A DNA stretch of 64,000 bases from Hymenobacter sp. APR13 (GCF_000737515.1 NZ_CP006587.1:186001-250000), one strand, 5' to 3'. Counted from the stretch's first letter, positions 1 to 9,244 are shown. Made by a program: numbers and translations. The notes: generated by a model not told the origin, from the letters alone.

Positions 1-1022
1 ACGTCGGGGCGGTGGGCAATAACCTCCTGCCAGGCCGATTTGGCGGTGTTCTTCACCGGCGTTTTCAGCAGCCGGAAGTTGGGCGCCCCGGCGTTGGACA
101 GCACATAGAAGTCGTTACCGAAGTGCTCCACCTCGTACAGGTGGTCGGCCTCGCGCGGCAGAAACACCTGCAGCGCCGCCGTGGGCTTGCCAGCCTCCAC
201 GTACCGCACCTCCGACGACATGGTGCTGCCAATGGTCAGGAACACGTACTGCCGCGACTTGGAGCGGTGCACTCCGATGCGGAAAGTGTTGTCCTTCTCC
301 TCGTACACCAGCTGGTCCTTGCTGGGGTCGGTGCCCAGGGTGTGGCGGTAGAGTTGGTAGTCCAGCAGCGTGGTGGGGGCCTTGCGGGTGTAGAAAACGG
401 TTTTGTTGTCGGCGGCCCACACGGCGTTGCCGCTGGTGTTCGGAATCTGCTCGGGGTAGAGCTGGCCGGTTTGCAGGTTGCGGAAGCGCAGCGTGTAGAG
501 GCGGCGGCTCACCACGTCCTCGGAGTAGGCCAGCACCTGGTTGTCGTCGCTCACCTCGAAGCCGCCAATCTGGTAGTAGGCCTTGCCCTTGCCCAGTTCG
601 TTGGCGTTGAGCAGAATTTCCTCCTTGGCGCTCAGGCTGCCCTTTTTGCGGCAGTAAATCGGGTACTCGGCCCCGGCCTCGAAGCGGGTGTAGTAGTAGT
701 ACCCATTGTCGCGGTACGGCACCGACTCGTCCTGCTCCTTGATGCGGCCCTTGATTTCCTGAAACAGCTTTTCCTCCAGCCCTTTCACCGGGGCCATCTG
801 CTGCTCGGTATAGGCATTTTCGGCGTTCAGGTAGCTGATTACCTCGGGGTTCTCGCGCTCATTGAGCCAGTAGTAATTGTCGAGGCGGGTGCCGAAGGGC
901 GACTTGAGTTCTTTGGGCTTGAGAGCCGCAACGGGAGGTTTGGGCATGGATGGCGAAGTTTGGGCGTATGCCGCCGTAGTGAGGGCCAGGGCGCCGGCCA
1001 CGGCGAGTAACAGGTGTTTCAT
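1..1022 (-). CDS. ptrB: Oligopeptidase B (S9A peptidase), N-terminal part, cut by window edge
   Basis: About 340 residues are visible and the gene runs off the left edge. The start is the ATG at 1020-1022, followed by a typical signal peptide (MKHLLLAVAG...AAYAQ), so export to the periplasm or cell surface is likely. The next part matches the N-terminal arm and beta-propeller of S9A oligopeptidases: a DNYYWLNERENPEV stretch, ENAYTE, and IKEQDESVPYR followed by YPIYCRKKGS. These enzymes cleave short peptides, in oligopeptidase B after Arg/Lys. The catalytic Ser-Asp-His domain lies outside the window, so activity cannot be judged. A general prolyl oligopeptidase is the main alternative. Confidence 0.8.
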   Translation of the reverse strand, partial: MKHLLLAVAGALALTTAAYAQTSPSMPKPPVAALKPKELKSPFGTRLDNYYWLNERENPEVISYLNAENAYTEQQMAPVKGLEEKLFQEIKGRIKEQDESVPYRDNGYYYYTRFEAGAEYPIYCRKKGSLSAKEEILLNANELGKGKAYYQIGGFEVSDDNQVLAYSEDVVSRRLYTLRFRNLQTGQLYPEQIPNTSGNAVWAADNKTVFYTRKAPTTLLDYQLYRHTLGTDPSKDQLVYEEKDNTFRIGVHRSKSRQYVFLTIGSTMSSEVRYVEAGKPTAALQVFLPREADHLYEVEHFGNDFYVLSNAGAPNFRLLKTPVKNTAKSAWQEVIAHRPD

Positions 1023-1085
1023 ACGGGAGCAGGCTAAAGTAAGCAGACCAATATACAACCGCCGGCCACAGGCGGTAAAAACGGT

Positions 1086-1210
1086 GTGGTCCTACGAATT
1101 GCCCAAAGGGCTTCGTAGGACCACTAAATCCGTTGAACGAAGACGCCTGCAACGGATGGCGCAACAAGTTAGTGGTCCTACGAAGCCCTTCGGGCGATTC
1201 GTAGGACCAC
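1086..1210. repeat. Tandem pair of identical-stem hairpins
   Basis: The 13-nt stem GTGGTCCTACGAA with its reverse complement forms one hairpin at 1086-1124 and the same stem forms a second at 1172-1210, with different loops. The second ends 8 bases before the stop codon of the TonB receptor gene (1218). Both lie between two minus-strand genes and could act as transcript ends or as REP-type repeats. Confidence 0.75.
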
Positions 1211-1217
1211 GTCGTTC

Positions 1218-3797
1218 TTAAGGGCGGCCGCCGCTGGGGCCCTGGGTGGGCGTGGCGCCGGCGCCGTTGCCCCCGTCGCCGCCGTCTTTCAGGTCGTCGT
1301 TGTTGACGGAGCGCTTGCGCCTGGGCTGGGCCATGCTCAGCTTGCCGATGCGGTAGCTCAGGTTCATACGGAAGCCCAGGCGGCGCAGGTCGTTGACGCT
1401 GTTTTGCTCCAGCGTGTAGGAGCTGAGCTCGTTGCGAATCTTGATTCGGGGGTTGAAGAAGTTGTCGGCGCCGAAGCCAATGCTGCCCTTCTTCTCAGCA
1501 AAGTCCTTCTTCACCCCGAGGCTGTACACCCCGAAACCGCCCTGGAAACCCTGGAGCTGCACCTGCCGGCCGCGGTAGAAGCTGAAAGCCTGTAGCCCCC
1601 ACCCTTTCGTGAAGTTGTAGGTACCACCCAGGCGGCCGCTGATTACGAAGCCTTCGTTGCTGGCCGCAAAGAACTTGTTGCTTTGGTTGTTGTCGAGCAC
1701 GGTGTAGTAAAAGTCGGTGCCGCCGTTCAGCGTCAGCTTGTTGTTGAGGTTGACGTTGGCGAAGATGCTGCCGCCGTAGGCGTTTTCCTGCCCGATGTTC
1801 TGGTAGTTGGTGATGATGGTGTCGCCGCGCACGTCCCGCACCGGCTGGATGGAGCCGGTGGTGTTGCGCACAAAGGCCGAGAACGTGAGCGAAGTCTGCT
1901 TGATGAAGGTGCTGTAGCCCAGCTCGTAGTTGTTGGTTTTCTCGGGGTCCAGCAGCGGGTTGCCCTGGCTCACGTTGAGTGGGTTGGCAGCCTGCCGGTT
2001 GGGGTTCAGAAACTGCAACGACGGCCGCTGAATCCGGCGGTTGTAGGCCGCCTTAAGGGTGTTGCCGCTGGCCAGCTTGCGCGACAGGTTCACGCTGGGC
2101 ACCAGCACGCCATACGACGGAATGTTGGGTGCCTCAGCCGTGCGGAAGTCGGCGTTGATGGTGGTGTACTCGTAGCGGGCGCCGGCCTTCAGGGTGTAGT
2201 TCTTCAGGAAGCCGACCGTGTAGGAGGTGTAGGCGGCAGCAACGTTCTGGTTGTAGGTAAACTCGTTGGAGTTGCCCACCCGGTCGTCGCGCTGGCCGTT
2301 GCGCAGCGACTCGTAGTCGCTGTTTACTTTGCGCATGATGTCCTTGGCCCCGAACTCCAGCAGCTGGGTTTTGCTGAGCGGCGTCTGGTAGTCGGCCTGC
2401 AGCGTTACTTCCTGGTTGTAGCTGTCGTTTTGGTTGAGCAGCTTGTCGCCGGCGCTCAGGCCCTCCAGCACGTCATTGCTGAAGTCGTTTGTGCGGTTGT
2501 TGCGGCTGTACTGGCCCAGCACACTGAATTCGCGCTGCGGCGTCTCGAAGGTGCGGGTGTAGTTGAGGGTGGCGTCCAGCGTATTGGAGCGGTCCAGCAC
2601 CCGCGTGTCGCGCCTGTCGATGATGGGCTGGCTGAGGCCGGGCCGCACGGTGTTGCGCAGCAGGCCGTCCTGGTAGTTGTTGCCGTTGCGCACGCCCAGT
2701 TGCACCGAGGCCGACAGGAAGTTGTACTTGTTGATGTCGTAGTCCCAGCCCAGCGAGTAGCGCCCGAACAGGTTTTCCTGGCGCGTGTCGGCCTCTTGCG
2801 TGGTGGTGCCGGTGAGCGGGCGGGCATCGGTGAGGGCGTAGGTGCGCTGCACGTTGCGGAAGCTGCCGGGCGTGTTGTACTGGCCGCGGCCGCCGCCACC
2901 CAACGAGAAGCCCATCTTGCCCACCCGGTACGAGGCGTTCAAACCCAAGTCGGAGCTGCGCAAGCCGATGCTGCTACGCAAATCCAGCGTGAAGCCCTGC
3001 AGGTTGTTCTGCTTGGTCACGATGTTGATGATGCCGCCCGAACCCTCGGCGTCGTACTTGGCCGAGGGCGAGGTAATCACCTCCACAGTCTTGATCTGGT
3101 CGGCCGGAATCTGCTTCAGCGCGTCGGCAATGCTGTTGGCCGAGATGGTGCTGGGGCGGTTGTTGATGAGCACCCGGATGTTCTGGCTGCCGCGCAGACT
3201 CACGTTGCCGTCGAGGTCGACGGAGAGGCTGGGCACGCGCTTGAGCACGTCGGTGGCGTCGCCGCCGCGGGTAGTTTCGTCCTTTTCGGCGTTATATACG
3301 GTGCGGTCCACCTTCTCCTCCACCAGGCTGCGCTGGCCTTCCACCACCACTTCGCCCAGCTTCTGCGCCGCCGATTCCAGCGTAATGGCGCCCAAAGCCA
3401 CAGTGTTGCCGTCCTCGGTAATCACCACGCCGGTGCGCTCCACGTTCTTGTAGCCGATAAAGCTGATCTGTACGGTGTAGGTGCCGGCCGCCACGCGCGG
3501 AATCGAAAACTTGCCGTTGTCGTCGGCCGAGGAGCCGTCTACGGCCTTGCCGGCCGGGTTGAGCAGCACCACCGTGGCGTAGGGCACGGGCTGCCTGGTG
3601 GCGGCATCCGTGACGGTGCCCGTCACGCGGCCGGTGCCCTGGGCAGCAGGAGTTCCTGGCTGGCCAGCCGGCTGGCCGGCAGCGGCCGGACGGCCAGCCC
3701 CGGGCGGACGGCCACCGGCCGGTGCGCCCTGCGGCATTTGCGCCCACGCCAAGTGGCCGGCGCTGGTGAGAACCAGGAAGAGGAAAGATTTTTTCAT
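1218..3797 (-). CDS. TonB-dependent receptor / outer-membrane beta-barrel protein
   Basis: This 859-residue protein starts at the ATG at 3795-3797, which begins the signal peptide MKKSFLFLVLTSAG...WAQ; a longer reading would use TTG upstream. A Gly/Pro/Ala-rich segment (about residues 20-55) precedes a carboxypeptidase-regulatory-like domain (VTGTVTDAATRQPVPYATVVL) and a plug domain (TDVLKRVPSLSVDLDGNVSLRG). The remainder is a barrel of the type called outer membrane beta-barrel family (OMP_b-brl_3), with a basic, Gly-rich C-terminal tail. Such proteins sit in the outer membrane; the substrate is unknown. No SusD partner is adjacent, which argues against a polysaccharide-uptake pair. Confidence 0.85.
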   Translation of the reverse strand: MKKSFLFLVLTSAGHLAWAQMPQGAPAGGRPPGAGRPAAAGQPAGQPGTPAAQGTGRVTGTVTDAATRQPVPYATVVLLNPAGKAVDGSSADDNGKFSIPRVAAGTYTVQISFIGYKNVERTGVVITEDGNTVALGAITLESAAQKLGEVVVEGQRSLVEEKVDRTVYNAEKDETTRGGDATDVLKRVPSLSVDLDGNVSLRGSQNIRVLINNRPSTISANSIADALKQIPADQIKTVEVITSPSAKYDAEGSGGIINIVTKQNNLQGFTLDLRSSIGLRSSDLGLNASYRVGKMGFSLGGGGRGQYNTPGSFRNVQRTYALTDARPLTGTTTQEADTRQENLFGRYSLGWDYDINKYNFLSASVQLGVRNGNNYQDGLLRNTVRPGLSQPIIDRRDTRVLDRSNTLDATLNYTRTFETPQREFSVLGQYSRNNRTNDFSNDVLEGLSAGDKLLNQNDSYNQEVTLQADYQTPLSKTQLLEFGAKDIMRKVNSDYESLRNGQRDDRVGNSNEFTYNQNVAAAYTSYTVGFLKNYTLKAGARYEYTTINADFRTAEAPNIPSYGVLVPSVNLSRKLASGNTLKAAYNRRIQRPSLQFLNPNRQAANPLNVSQGNPLLDPEKTNNYELGYSTFIKQTSLTFSAFVRNTTGSIQPVRDVRGDTIITNYQNIGQENAYGGSIFANVNLNNKLTLNGGTDFYYTVLDNNQSNKFFAASNEGFVISGRLGGTYNFTKGWGLQAFSFYRGRQVQLQGFQGGFGVYSLGVKKDFAEKKGSIGFGADNFFNPRIKIRNELSSYTLEQNSVNDLRRLGFRMNLSYRIGKLSMAQPRRKRSVNNDDLKDGGDGGNGAGATPTQGPSGGRP

Positions 3798-4050
3798 GAA
3801 TTCAGGCAATGCGCCATGCTCCCGGCCTTTTTGGCGCGGAGCAGCCGCAGGGTATTGGCAGATAAAACAGGGCGCCCCAACCGGGCAACGCCTTCACAAC
3901 AAGTGTGCAGCCGACTCGGGCGGCGCGGATCCAAAAAATCGTCACCCGCCCTCACCGGCACACGCAGCCACAGACGCGCTTCTGCCGCCAAGGTTGGTTG
4001 GGCACCGGTTTTTTTTGGTTTCAGGCGCCCGCTGCGGCTGGCGCAAACAA

Positions 4051-4080
4051 AAAGGCTCCGGCTATGTAGCCGGAGCCTTT
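4051..4080 (-). terminator. Hairpin terminator downstream of valS
   Basis: AAAGGCTCCGGCTA (4051-4064) pairs perfectly with TAGCCGGAGCCTTT (4067-4080). It lies 36 bases past the valS stop and, read on the minus strand, is followed by a T-rich run. The rest of the 3798-4115 spacer holds nothing else that I recognise. Confidence 0.85.
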
Positions 4081-4115
4081 CTGCAAATGGTTGATAGCAC
4101 AGGCTGAAGCCTAGG

Positions 4116-6809
4116 CTACAGCGCCGCTAGGCTTTGCTCCAGAGCGGTGATTTTGGCTTCGGTGTCGGCCAGCTTCTGCCGCTCGCGCTCCACCAGGTCG
4201 GGCTTGGCGTTGGCCACGAACTTCTCGTTGGCCAGCTTTTTCAGCACCGAGTCGCGGAAGCCCTGGGCGTACTCCAGCTCCTTGGTCAGGCGCTCCTTCT
4301 CGGCTCCGAGGTCAATCTGACCTTCCAGCGGCACGAAGAACTCCGCGCCGCCCGCCACGAAGCCCACCGAGGCAGCCGGCGCTTCCGTCACCACCGATAC
4401 TTCGGTGAGGGCGGCCAGCTTGCGGATGATGCCATCGTAGTCCGTGAGCAGCTGGGCATCGTCGGTTTTGGCGGCCAGGGTCAGGGGCTTGTTGGGGCCC
4501 AGGCCCTTCTGGTTGCGGATGGTGCGCACGCCGCCCACGATGGCCAGCGCCTTTTCCATGCGGGCCAGCACCTCGGCAGCACCCGCTACGGGCTGGGCCT
4601 TGGGCCAGGCGGCCACGCACACGTACTCCTTGGGGCCACGCTCCTGCAGCTCGTGCCAGATTTCCTCCGTTATGAAGGGCATGAACGGGTGCAGCAGCTT
4701 GAGCAGGGTTTCCAGGAAACCGGTGGTCAGGCGCAGCGTTTCGGGGTCGATGGGAGCCTGGTAGGCGGGCTTGATCATCTCCAGATACTCCGAGCAGAAG
4801 TCGTCCCAGACCAGTTTGTACACCGTCATCAGCGCGTCGCTCATCCGGAACTTCTCGAAATGCTCGTCCAGCTCGGCAATGGTGGCGTTCAGCTTGGCCG
4901 AGAACCACTCCACGGCCTTCTCGTTGGGGAAGGGCAGCGCGGCATCCACCTCCCAGCCCTGGGTGAGGCGGAAGGCGTTCCAGAGCTTGTTGCTGAAGTT
5001 GCGGCCCTGCTCCACCAGCTTTTCGTCGTAGAGCAAATCGTTGCCGGCCGGAGCCGAGAACAGCATGCCGGTCCGTACGCCATCGGCCCCGAACTGCTTG
5101 ATGAGGTCCAGCGGATCGGGCGAGTTGCCGAGCTGCTTGCTCATCTTGCGGCCCTGGGCGTCGCGCACGATGCCGGTGAGGTAGACGTTGCGGAAGGGCA
5201 CTTCCTTACGGTACTCCAGGCCGGCCATAATCATGCGGGCCACCCAGAAGAACAGGATGTCCGGCCCCGTCACCAGGTCGTTGGTGGGGTAGAAATAGTT
5301 GACGTCGGCATTGTCGGGGTCCTTGAACCCGTCGAACACCGAAATCGGCCACAGCCACGACGAAAACCATGTATCGAGTACGTCCTCGTCCTGGCGCAGG
5401 TCCGAGAGCTGCAGGTTCTGGTTGCCGCTTTGCTCCCGGGCTTGGATCAGGGCTTCCTCGGCGGTGAGGGCCACCACGTAGGTGCCGTCGGGCAGGTAGT
5501 AGGCCGGAATCTGCTGGCCCCACCACAGCTGCCGCGAAATGCACCAGTCGCGCACGTTCTCCATCCACACCCGGTAGGTGTTCTTGAACTTGGCCGGGTG
5601 CAGCTTCACGGTGTCATTTTCCACCACTTCCAAAGCCGGCTTGGCCAGGTGCTCCATTTTCAGGAACCACTGCATGCTCAAGCGGGGCTCAATGACGGCC
5701 TTGGTGCGCTCCGAGGTCTGCACGATGCTGGCGTACTCCTCCACCTTCACCAGGTGGCCGGCTTCCTCCAGGTCCTTTACGATGTTGCGGCGGGCGGCAA
5801 ACCGGTCCTGACCCACGTACAGCACGGCCTTTTCGTTGAGCGTGCCGTCGTTGTTGAGAATGTCGATAACGGGCAGGTTGTGCTTCACGCCCAGCTCGTA
5901 GTCGTTCAAATCGTGGGCCGGCGTCACCTTCAGCGCGCCCGTGCCGAAGTCGATGCTCACGTACTCGTCCAGAATCACCGGAATTTCGCGGCCCAGCAGC
6001 GGAATCCGCACTTTCGCGCCGTGCAGGTGCGTGTAGCGCGGGTCGTTGGGGTTCACCGCCACCGCCACGTCAGCCATGATGGTTTCGGGGCGCGACGTAG
6101 CTACGGTGAGCCACAAGCTGTCAGCTTCAAGCGGCAAGCTTTCGTTCTGATCCGAAGAAGAGCTTGCCGCTTGTGGCTGGAGGCTTGCAGCTACCACCTC
6201 ATACCGCAAATGATACATCTTGGCCATTACGTCCTTGGGAATCACTTCCTCGTCGGATAGGGCGGTCTGGCCCAGCGGGTCCCAGTTCACCATGCGGATG
6301 CCGCGGTACACGAGACCCTTCTGGTGCAGATCCACAAACACGCGCAAAACGGCTTCGGTCAGCTCGGGCTCCATCGTGAAGCGCGTCCGGTCCCAGTCGC
6401 AGGAGGCGCCCAGCTGCTTGAGCTGCTCCAGGATGATGCCGCCGTACTTTTCCTTCCAGGCAAAGGCGTGCTCCAGGAACTGCTCCCTAGTCAGGTCCTT
6501 CTTCTCGATGCCCTGCTCCTTCAGCAGCGCCACCACCTTGGCCTCGGTGGCAATGGAGGCGTGGTCGGTACCGGGCACCCAGCAGGCTTCCTTGCCCTGC
6601 ATGCGGGCGCGGCGCACCAGCACGTCCTGAATGGTATTGTTGAGCATGTGGCCCATGTGCAGCACGCCCGTCACGTTGGGCGGCGGAATCACTACGGTGT
6701 AGGGCTGCTTGCGGGGGTTGGCTTTGGCTTTGAAGAAGCCCTGCTCCTGCCAGCGCTGGTACCATTTGGCTTCAACGTCGGCGGGGGTATAGGTTTTGGC
6801 GATGGACAT
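4116..6809 (-). CDS. valS: Valyl-tRNA synthetase
   Basis: The enzyme charges tRNA-Val in the cytoplasm and edits mischarged Thr. The 897-residue protein shows the class I signature (PPNVTGVLHMGHM, a HIGH-type site), the KMSKS loop as GRKMSKQLGNS, the editing domain (SRPETIM), the anticodon-binding domain and a C-terminal coiled-coil arm. The start MSIAKTYTPADVEAKWYQ (6807-6809) is preferred because a -7 box lies just upstream at 6845-6852; the longer reading from 6857 would begin upstream of that promoter. An unusual Ser/Gln-rich insert at about residues 206-233, before the editing-domain motif, is encoded by a palindromic repeat. Confidence 0.97.
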   Translation of the reverse strand: MSIAKTYTPADVEAKWYQRWQEQGFFKAKANPRKQPYTVVIPPPNVTGVLHMGHMLNNTIQDVLVRRARMQGKEACWVPGTDHASIATEAKVVALLKEQGIEKKDLTREQFLEHAFAWKEKYGGIILEQLKQLGASCDWDRTRFTMEPELTEAVLRVFVDLHQKGLVYRGIRMVNWDPLGQTALSDEEVIPKDVMAKMYHLRYEVVAASLQPQAASSSSDQNESLPLEADSLWLTVATSRPETIMADVAVAVNPNDPRYTHLHGAKVRIPLLGREIPVILDEYVSIDFGTGALKVTPAHDLNDYELGVKHNLPVIDILNNDGTLNEKAVLYVGQDRFAARRNIVKDLEEAGHLVKVEEYASIVQTSERTKAVIEPRLSMQWFLKMEHLAKPALEVVENDTVKLHPAKFKNTYRVWMENVRDWCISRQLWWGQQIPAYYLPDGTYVVALTAEEALIQAREQSGNQNLQLSDLRQDEDVLDTWFSSWLWPISVFDGFKDPDNADVNYFYPTNDLVTGPDILFFWVARMIMAGLEYRKEVPFRNVYLTGIVRDAQGRKMSKQLGNSPDPLDLIKQFGADGVRTGMLFSAPAGNDLLYDEKLVEQGRNFSNKLWNAFRLTQGWEVDAALPFPNEKAVEWFSAKLNATIAELDEHFEKFRMSDALMTVYKLVWDDFCSEYLEMIKPAYQAPIDPETLRLTTGFLETLLKLLHPFMPFITEEIWHELQERGPKEYVCVAAWPKAQPVAGAAEVLARMEKALAIVGGVRTIRNQKGLGPNKPLTLAAKTDDAQLLTDYDGIIRKLAALTEVSVVTEAPAASVGFVAGGAEFFVPLEGQIDLGAEKERLTKELEYAQGFRDSVLKKLANEKFVANAKPDLVERERQKLADTEAKITALEQSLAAL
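6112..6195. repeat. Palindromic repeat inside valS
   Basis: CAAGCGGCAAGCT (6128-6140) and AGCTTGCCGCTTG (6161-6173) are perfect inverted arms, flanked by further AGCTT/GGCTTGCAGCT-like units. The element is read in frame, adding low-complexity residues (ASLQPQAASSSSDQN...) to the synthetase. Confidence 0.75.
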
Positions 6810-6844
6810 CGTCAAGAGGGAATAATGGCGGTTCGGAATACCGA

Positions 6845-6852
6845 CAAAAGTA
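6845..6852 (-). promoter_or_regulatory. Bacteroidota -7 box of valS
   Basis: On the minus strand this reads TACTTTTG, matching TAnnTTTG. Transcription would begin near 6838, leaving a leader of about 30 nt before the ATG at 6809. No convincing -33 box was identified. Confidence 0.6.
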
Positions 6853-7058
6853 GGCATTTCGGGCCGGCCATAGGTGGGTGTAGCGCGGGTTGGGCTTGCG
6901 GCCGGCTGTTCCCATTATGAAACTAACGCCTCCGCTACATTCATCAGCCCGCATATTTCGCGTAAATTGCGGCCGACAAATGAAGTATGTTAAGGTTTAA
7001 TCGAGGCAGGAATTATTATATTAGGTTCTGACTTTCACCTTCCAAGCATCATTTCAGT

Positions 7059-8003
7059 ATGGCAGCTCTGCTTAAATTTCTAAAAGGCACTGTCGCCGCC
7101 AAAACAGTGCCTTCAGCACCAGCCGCCCCGCCGGCGGCCGCAGCGGCCTTCTCGTCCGGTACGCTCCGGGTCGGAATGGGACAGCTGCTGGTAGAAGGCG
7201 GTGAGCCCGACCGCAACCTCGAACGGGCCGCCCAGATGATTGCCGAGGCCGCCCGCCAGAACTGCGACGTAGTACTGCTGCCCGAAACCCTCGATTTCGC
7301 CTGGACGCACCCCAGCGCCCTCACCGAGGCCCAGCCCATCCCCGGCATCTACTCCGACCGGCTCTGCCAGGAAGCGCTGCGCCACCAGGTGTACGTGTGC
7401 GCGGGCCTGACCGAGCGCGGCGCCGACGGCCGCATCTACAACGCCGCCCTCCTCATCAACCCCCAGGGAGAAATCATCAGCAAATACCACAAAATCAACC
7501 TGCTCACCGTGGAGATGCCCTACTACGCCGTGGGCCAGACGCTGAACGTGGTAGATACGCCCCTGGGAAAAATCGGCATCAACATCTGCGCCGACAACTT
7601 CCTCGACGGCCTTAGCATCGGGCACACCCTGGCCCGCATGGGCGCCGAGTTCATCCTCTCCCCTTCGTCCTGGACGGTGGACTACTCCATCACGGAGGAA
7701 GACGACCCCTACCACGAGAAATGGGTGAAGCCGTACTCCATCCTGGCCCGGCTCTACAACGTCACGGTGGTGGGCACTACGTCGGTGGGCTACATCGTGG
7801 GGGGGCCCTACGAGGGCAAGAAAAGCGTGGGCTGCTCGCTGGCCGTCGATGCCAGCGGCATCCGGGCCCAGGGCAAGTTCAACGAGTTTGCCGGCGACCT
7901 GGTAGTAGCCGACCTGCCCCGCCCGGTGCGCGCCGAGAAAGGCACCCAGATCGGCGAGATGCTGCTGCGCAAAGGTTTCCGCTTCGATACGCTACCTGCG
8001 TAA
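7059..8003 (+). CDS. Nitrilase-fold carbon-nitrogen hydrolase, probable amidase/glutaminase
   Basis: This 314-residue protein has the Glu-Lys-Cys triad of the nitrilase superfamily: E76 in LLPETLDF, K145 in KYHKINL and C177 in NICADN. The first 35 residues are Ala/Pro-rich and precede the catalytic fold, which begins at LRVGMGQLLVEGG. No signal peptide is evident, so it is probably cytoplasmic. The substrate cannot be read from sequence. It stands 77 bases upstream of, and co-directional with, an ATP-dependent N-acetyl sugar amidotransferase. I therefore infer, without proof, that it may release ammonia from glutamine or another amide for that enzyme, as the nitrilase domain of glutamine-dependent NAD synthetase does. 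Confidence 0.85.
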   Translation: MAALLKFLKGTVAAKTVPSAPAAPPAAAAAFSSGTLRVGMGQLLVEGGEPDRNLERAAQMIAEAARQNCDVVLLPETLDFAWTHPSALTEAQPIPGIYSDRLCQEALRHQVYVCAGLTERGADGRIYNAALLINPQGEIISKYHKINLLTVEMPYYAVGQTLNVVDTPLGKIGINICADNFLDGLSIGHTLARMGAEFILSPSSWTVDYSITEEDDPYHEKWVKPYSILARLYNVTVVGTTSVGYIVGGPYEGKKSVGCSLAVDASGIRAQGKFNEFAGDLVVADLPRPVRAEKGTQIGEMLLRKGFRFDTLPA

Positions 8004-8080
8004 GTAGCAGTATAGCCTCTTTTTAATACCAGCTTAATCCCGGGGTTCGACCTTGCGGCCGGACCCCGTTTCATTACCGC

Positions 8081-9244
8081 ATGACCCAACATTACCAACA
8101 GTGCCGCCGCTGCATCATGGACACCACCGTTCCCGGTATCCGGTTCGACAGTCAGGGCACCTGCAATTTTTGTGCTGTCCATGACCAGATGGACAAGGAC
8201 TTTCCCTTAGGCGAAGCCGGCCGGTTGAAGGTTCAGGAACTCGCCAACGACATCAAGACGCTCGGCAAAAACCAGAAATACGACTGCGTGCTGGGCGTGA
8301 GCGGCGGCCGCGACTCATCGTTCACCTTATGGTACTGCGTCGTGAAGCTGGGGCTGCGGCCGTTGGCGGTACACTTCAACGACGGCTTCGGCAACCCCGT
8401 GGCCGGCGAGAACATGACCAAGGCCTGCCGCAAGCTGGGCGTGGAGATGCGCACCATCACCTCCGACTGGCGCGAATCCAAAGACCTGAAAATCGCCTTC
8501 CTAAAGGCCTCCGTGCCCGATATGGAGGAAGGCACCGACGTGGGCATTGCCACGGCCCTCTACGGCGTGGCGGCCAAGGAAGGCATTCAGCGCATCATCA
8601 TCGGGCAGTCATTTCGGACCGAAGGCATTGCGCCGCTGAGCTGGAACTACCTCGACGGCAAGTACCTGAAAGCCGTGCATAAGCAGTTCGGCACGGTGCC
8701 GCTGCGGCCCTGGAAGGCAGATGACCCGGGTTTCAATCTGGGCATCAAGGAAATGTTCTACTACGCCTTCATCCGGCGCATCAAAACCGTCACGCTGCTC
8801 TACCACGTCGATTACGTGCGGGCCGACGTGGACAAGCTGCTGGAGCAGGAGCTGGACTGGGTGAACCCCGGCGCCCACTACTTCGACGACCTCTACCAGA
8901 GCGTCATCTACTACCTCAACCGCACCAAGTTCAACATCGACCGGCGGCTGTTCAACTACTCGGCCTTGGTGCGCTCCGGCCAGATGCCGCGCGAGGTGGC
9001 CCTGGAACGGGTCGGCCACGTCAACAAGATCGAAGACGAGAAGGTCATCAACCTGTGCATCAAGCGCCTGGGCCTGACGCGAGAGGAGTTCGAGCAGATT
9101 GTAGCCACGCCCGCCAAGACCTTCCACGACTACCCCAATAACTACGCCCTCATCCGGCAGCTGCGCTGGCCCATCAAAGTGCTCAGCCGCCTGAACCTGA
9201 TTCCAGAGTCGGCCTACGACAAGTATTTCAACTGCGGCACCTAA
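8081..9244 (+). CDS. N-acetyl sugar amidotransferase (WbpG/PseA-like)
   Basis: The 387-residue protein carries an N-terminal zinc-finger-like pair, C8xxC11 and C28xxC31, then the PP-loop ATPase motif SGGRDSS at 74-80. This order is typical of the N-acetyl sugar amidotransferase family (WbpG, PseA, LegA type), which adenylates a sugar and replaces an acetamido oxygen to form an acetamidino group in surface glycans. WbpG partners normally receive ammonia from HisH/HisF-like proteins; none is nearby, but a nitrilase-fold hydrolase precedes it. No other glycan genes flank it. Its TAA stop (9242-9244) is the first triplet of a palindromic repeat. Confidence 0.85.
   Translation: MTQHYQQCRRCIMDTTVPGIRFDSQGTCNFCAVHDQMDKDFPLGEAGRLKVQELANDIKTLGKNQKYDCVLGVSGGRDSSFTLWYCVVKLGLRPLAVHFNDGFGNPVAGENMTKACRKLGVEMRTITSDWRESKDLKIAFLKASVPDMEEGTDVGIATALYGVAAKEGIQRIIIGQSFRTEGIAPLSWNYLDGKYLKAVHKQFGTVPLRPWKADDPGFNLGIKEMFYYAFIRRIKTVTLLYHVDYVRADVDKLLEQELDWVNPGAHYFDDLYQSVIYYLNRTKFNIDRRLFNYSALVRSGQMPREVALERVGHVNKIEDEKVINLCIKRLGLTREEFEQIVATPAKTFHDYPNNYALIRQLRWPIKVLSRLNLIPESAYDKYFNCGT

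Noticed and set aside
12..1010. Plus-strand open frame at the left edge
   Set aside because: Lies opposite the oligopeptidase B gene, which has a signal peptide and family motifs.
1683..4094. Long plus-strand open frame (about 800 codons) opposite the TonB receptor gene
   Set aside because: It is the antisense of a well-supported receptor gene; its protein is Val/Gly/His-rich without domains, as expected from GC-rich codons read backwards.
4134..6260. Long plus-strand open frame opposite valS
   Set aside because: Antisense shadow of valyl-tRNA synthetase; no motif and no start context.
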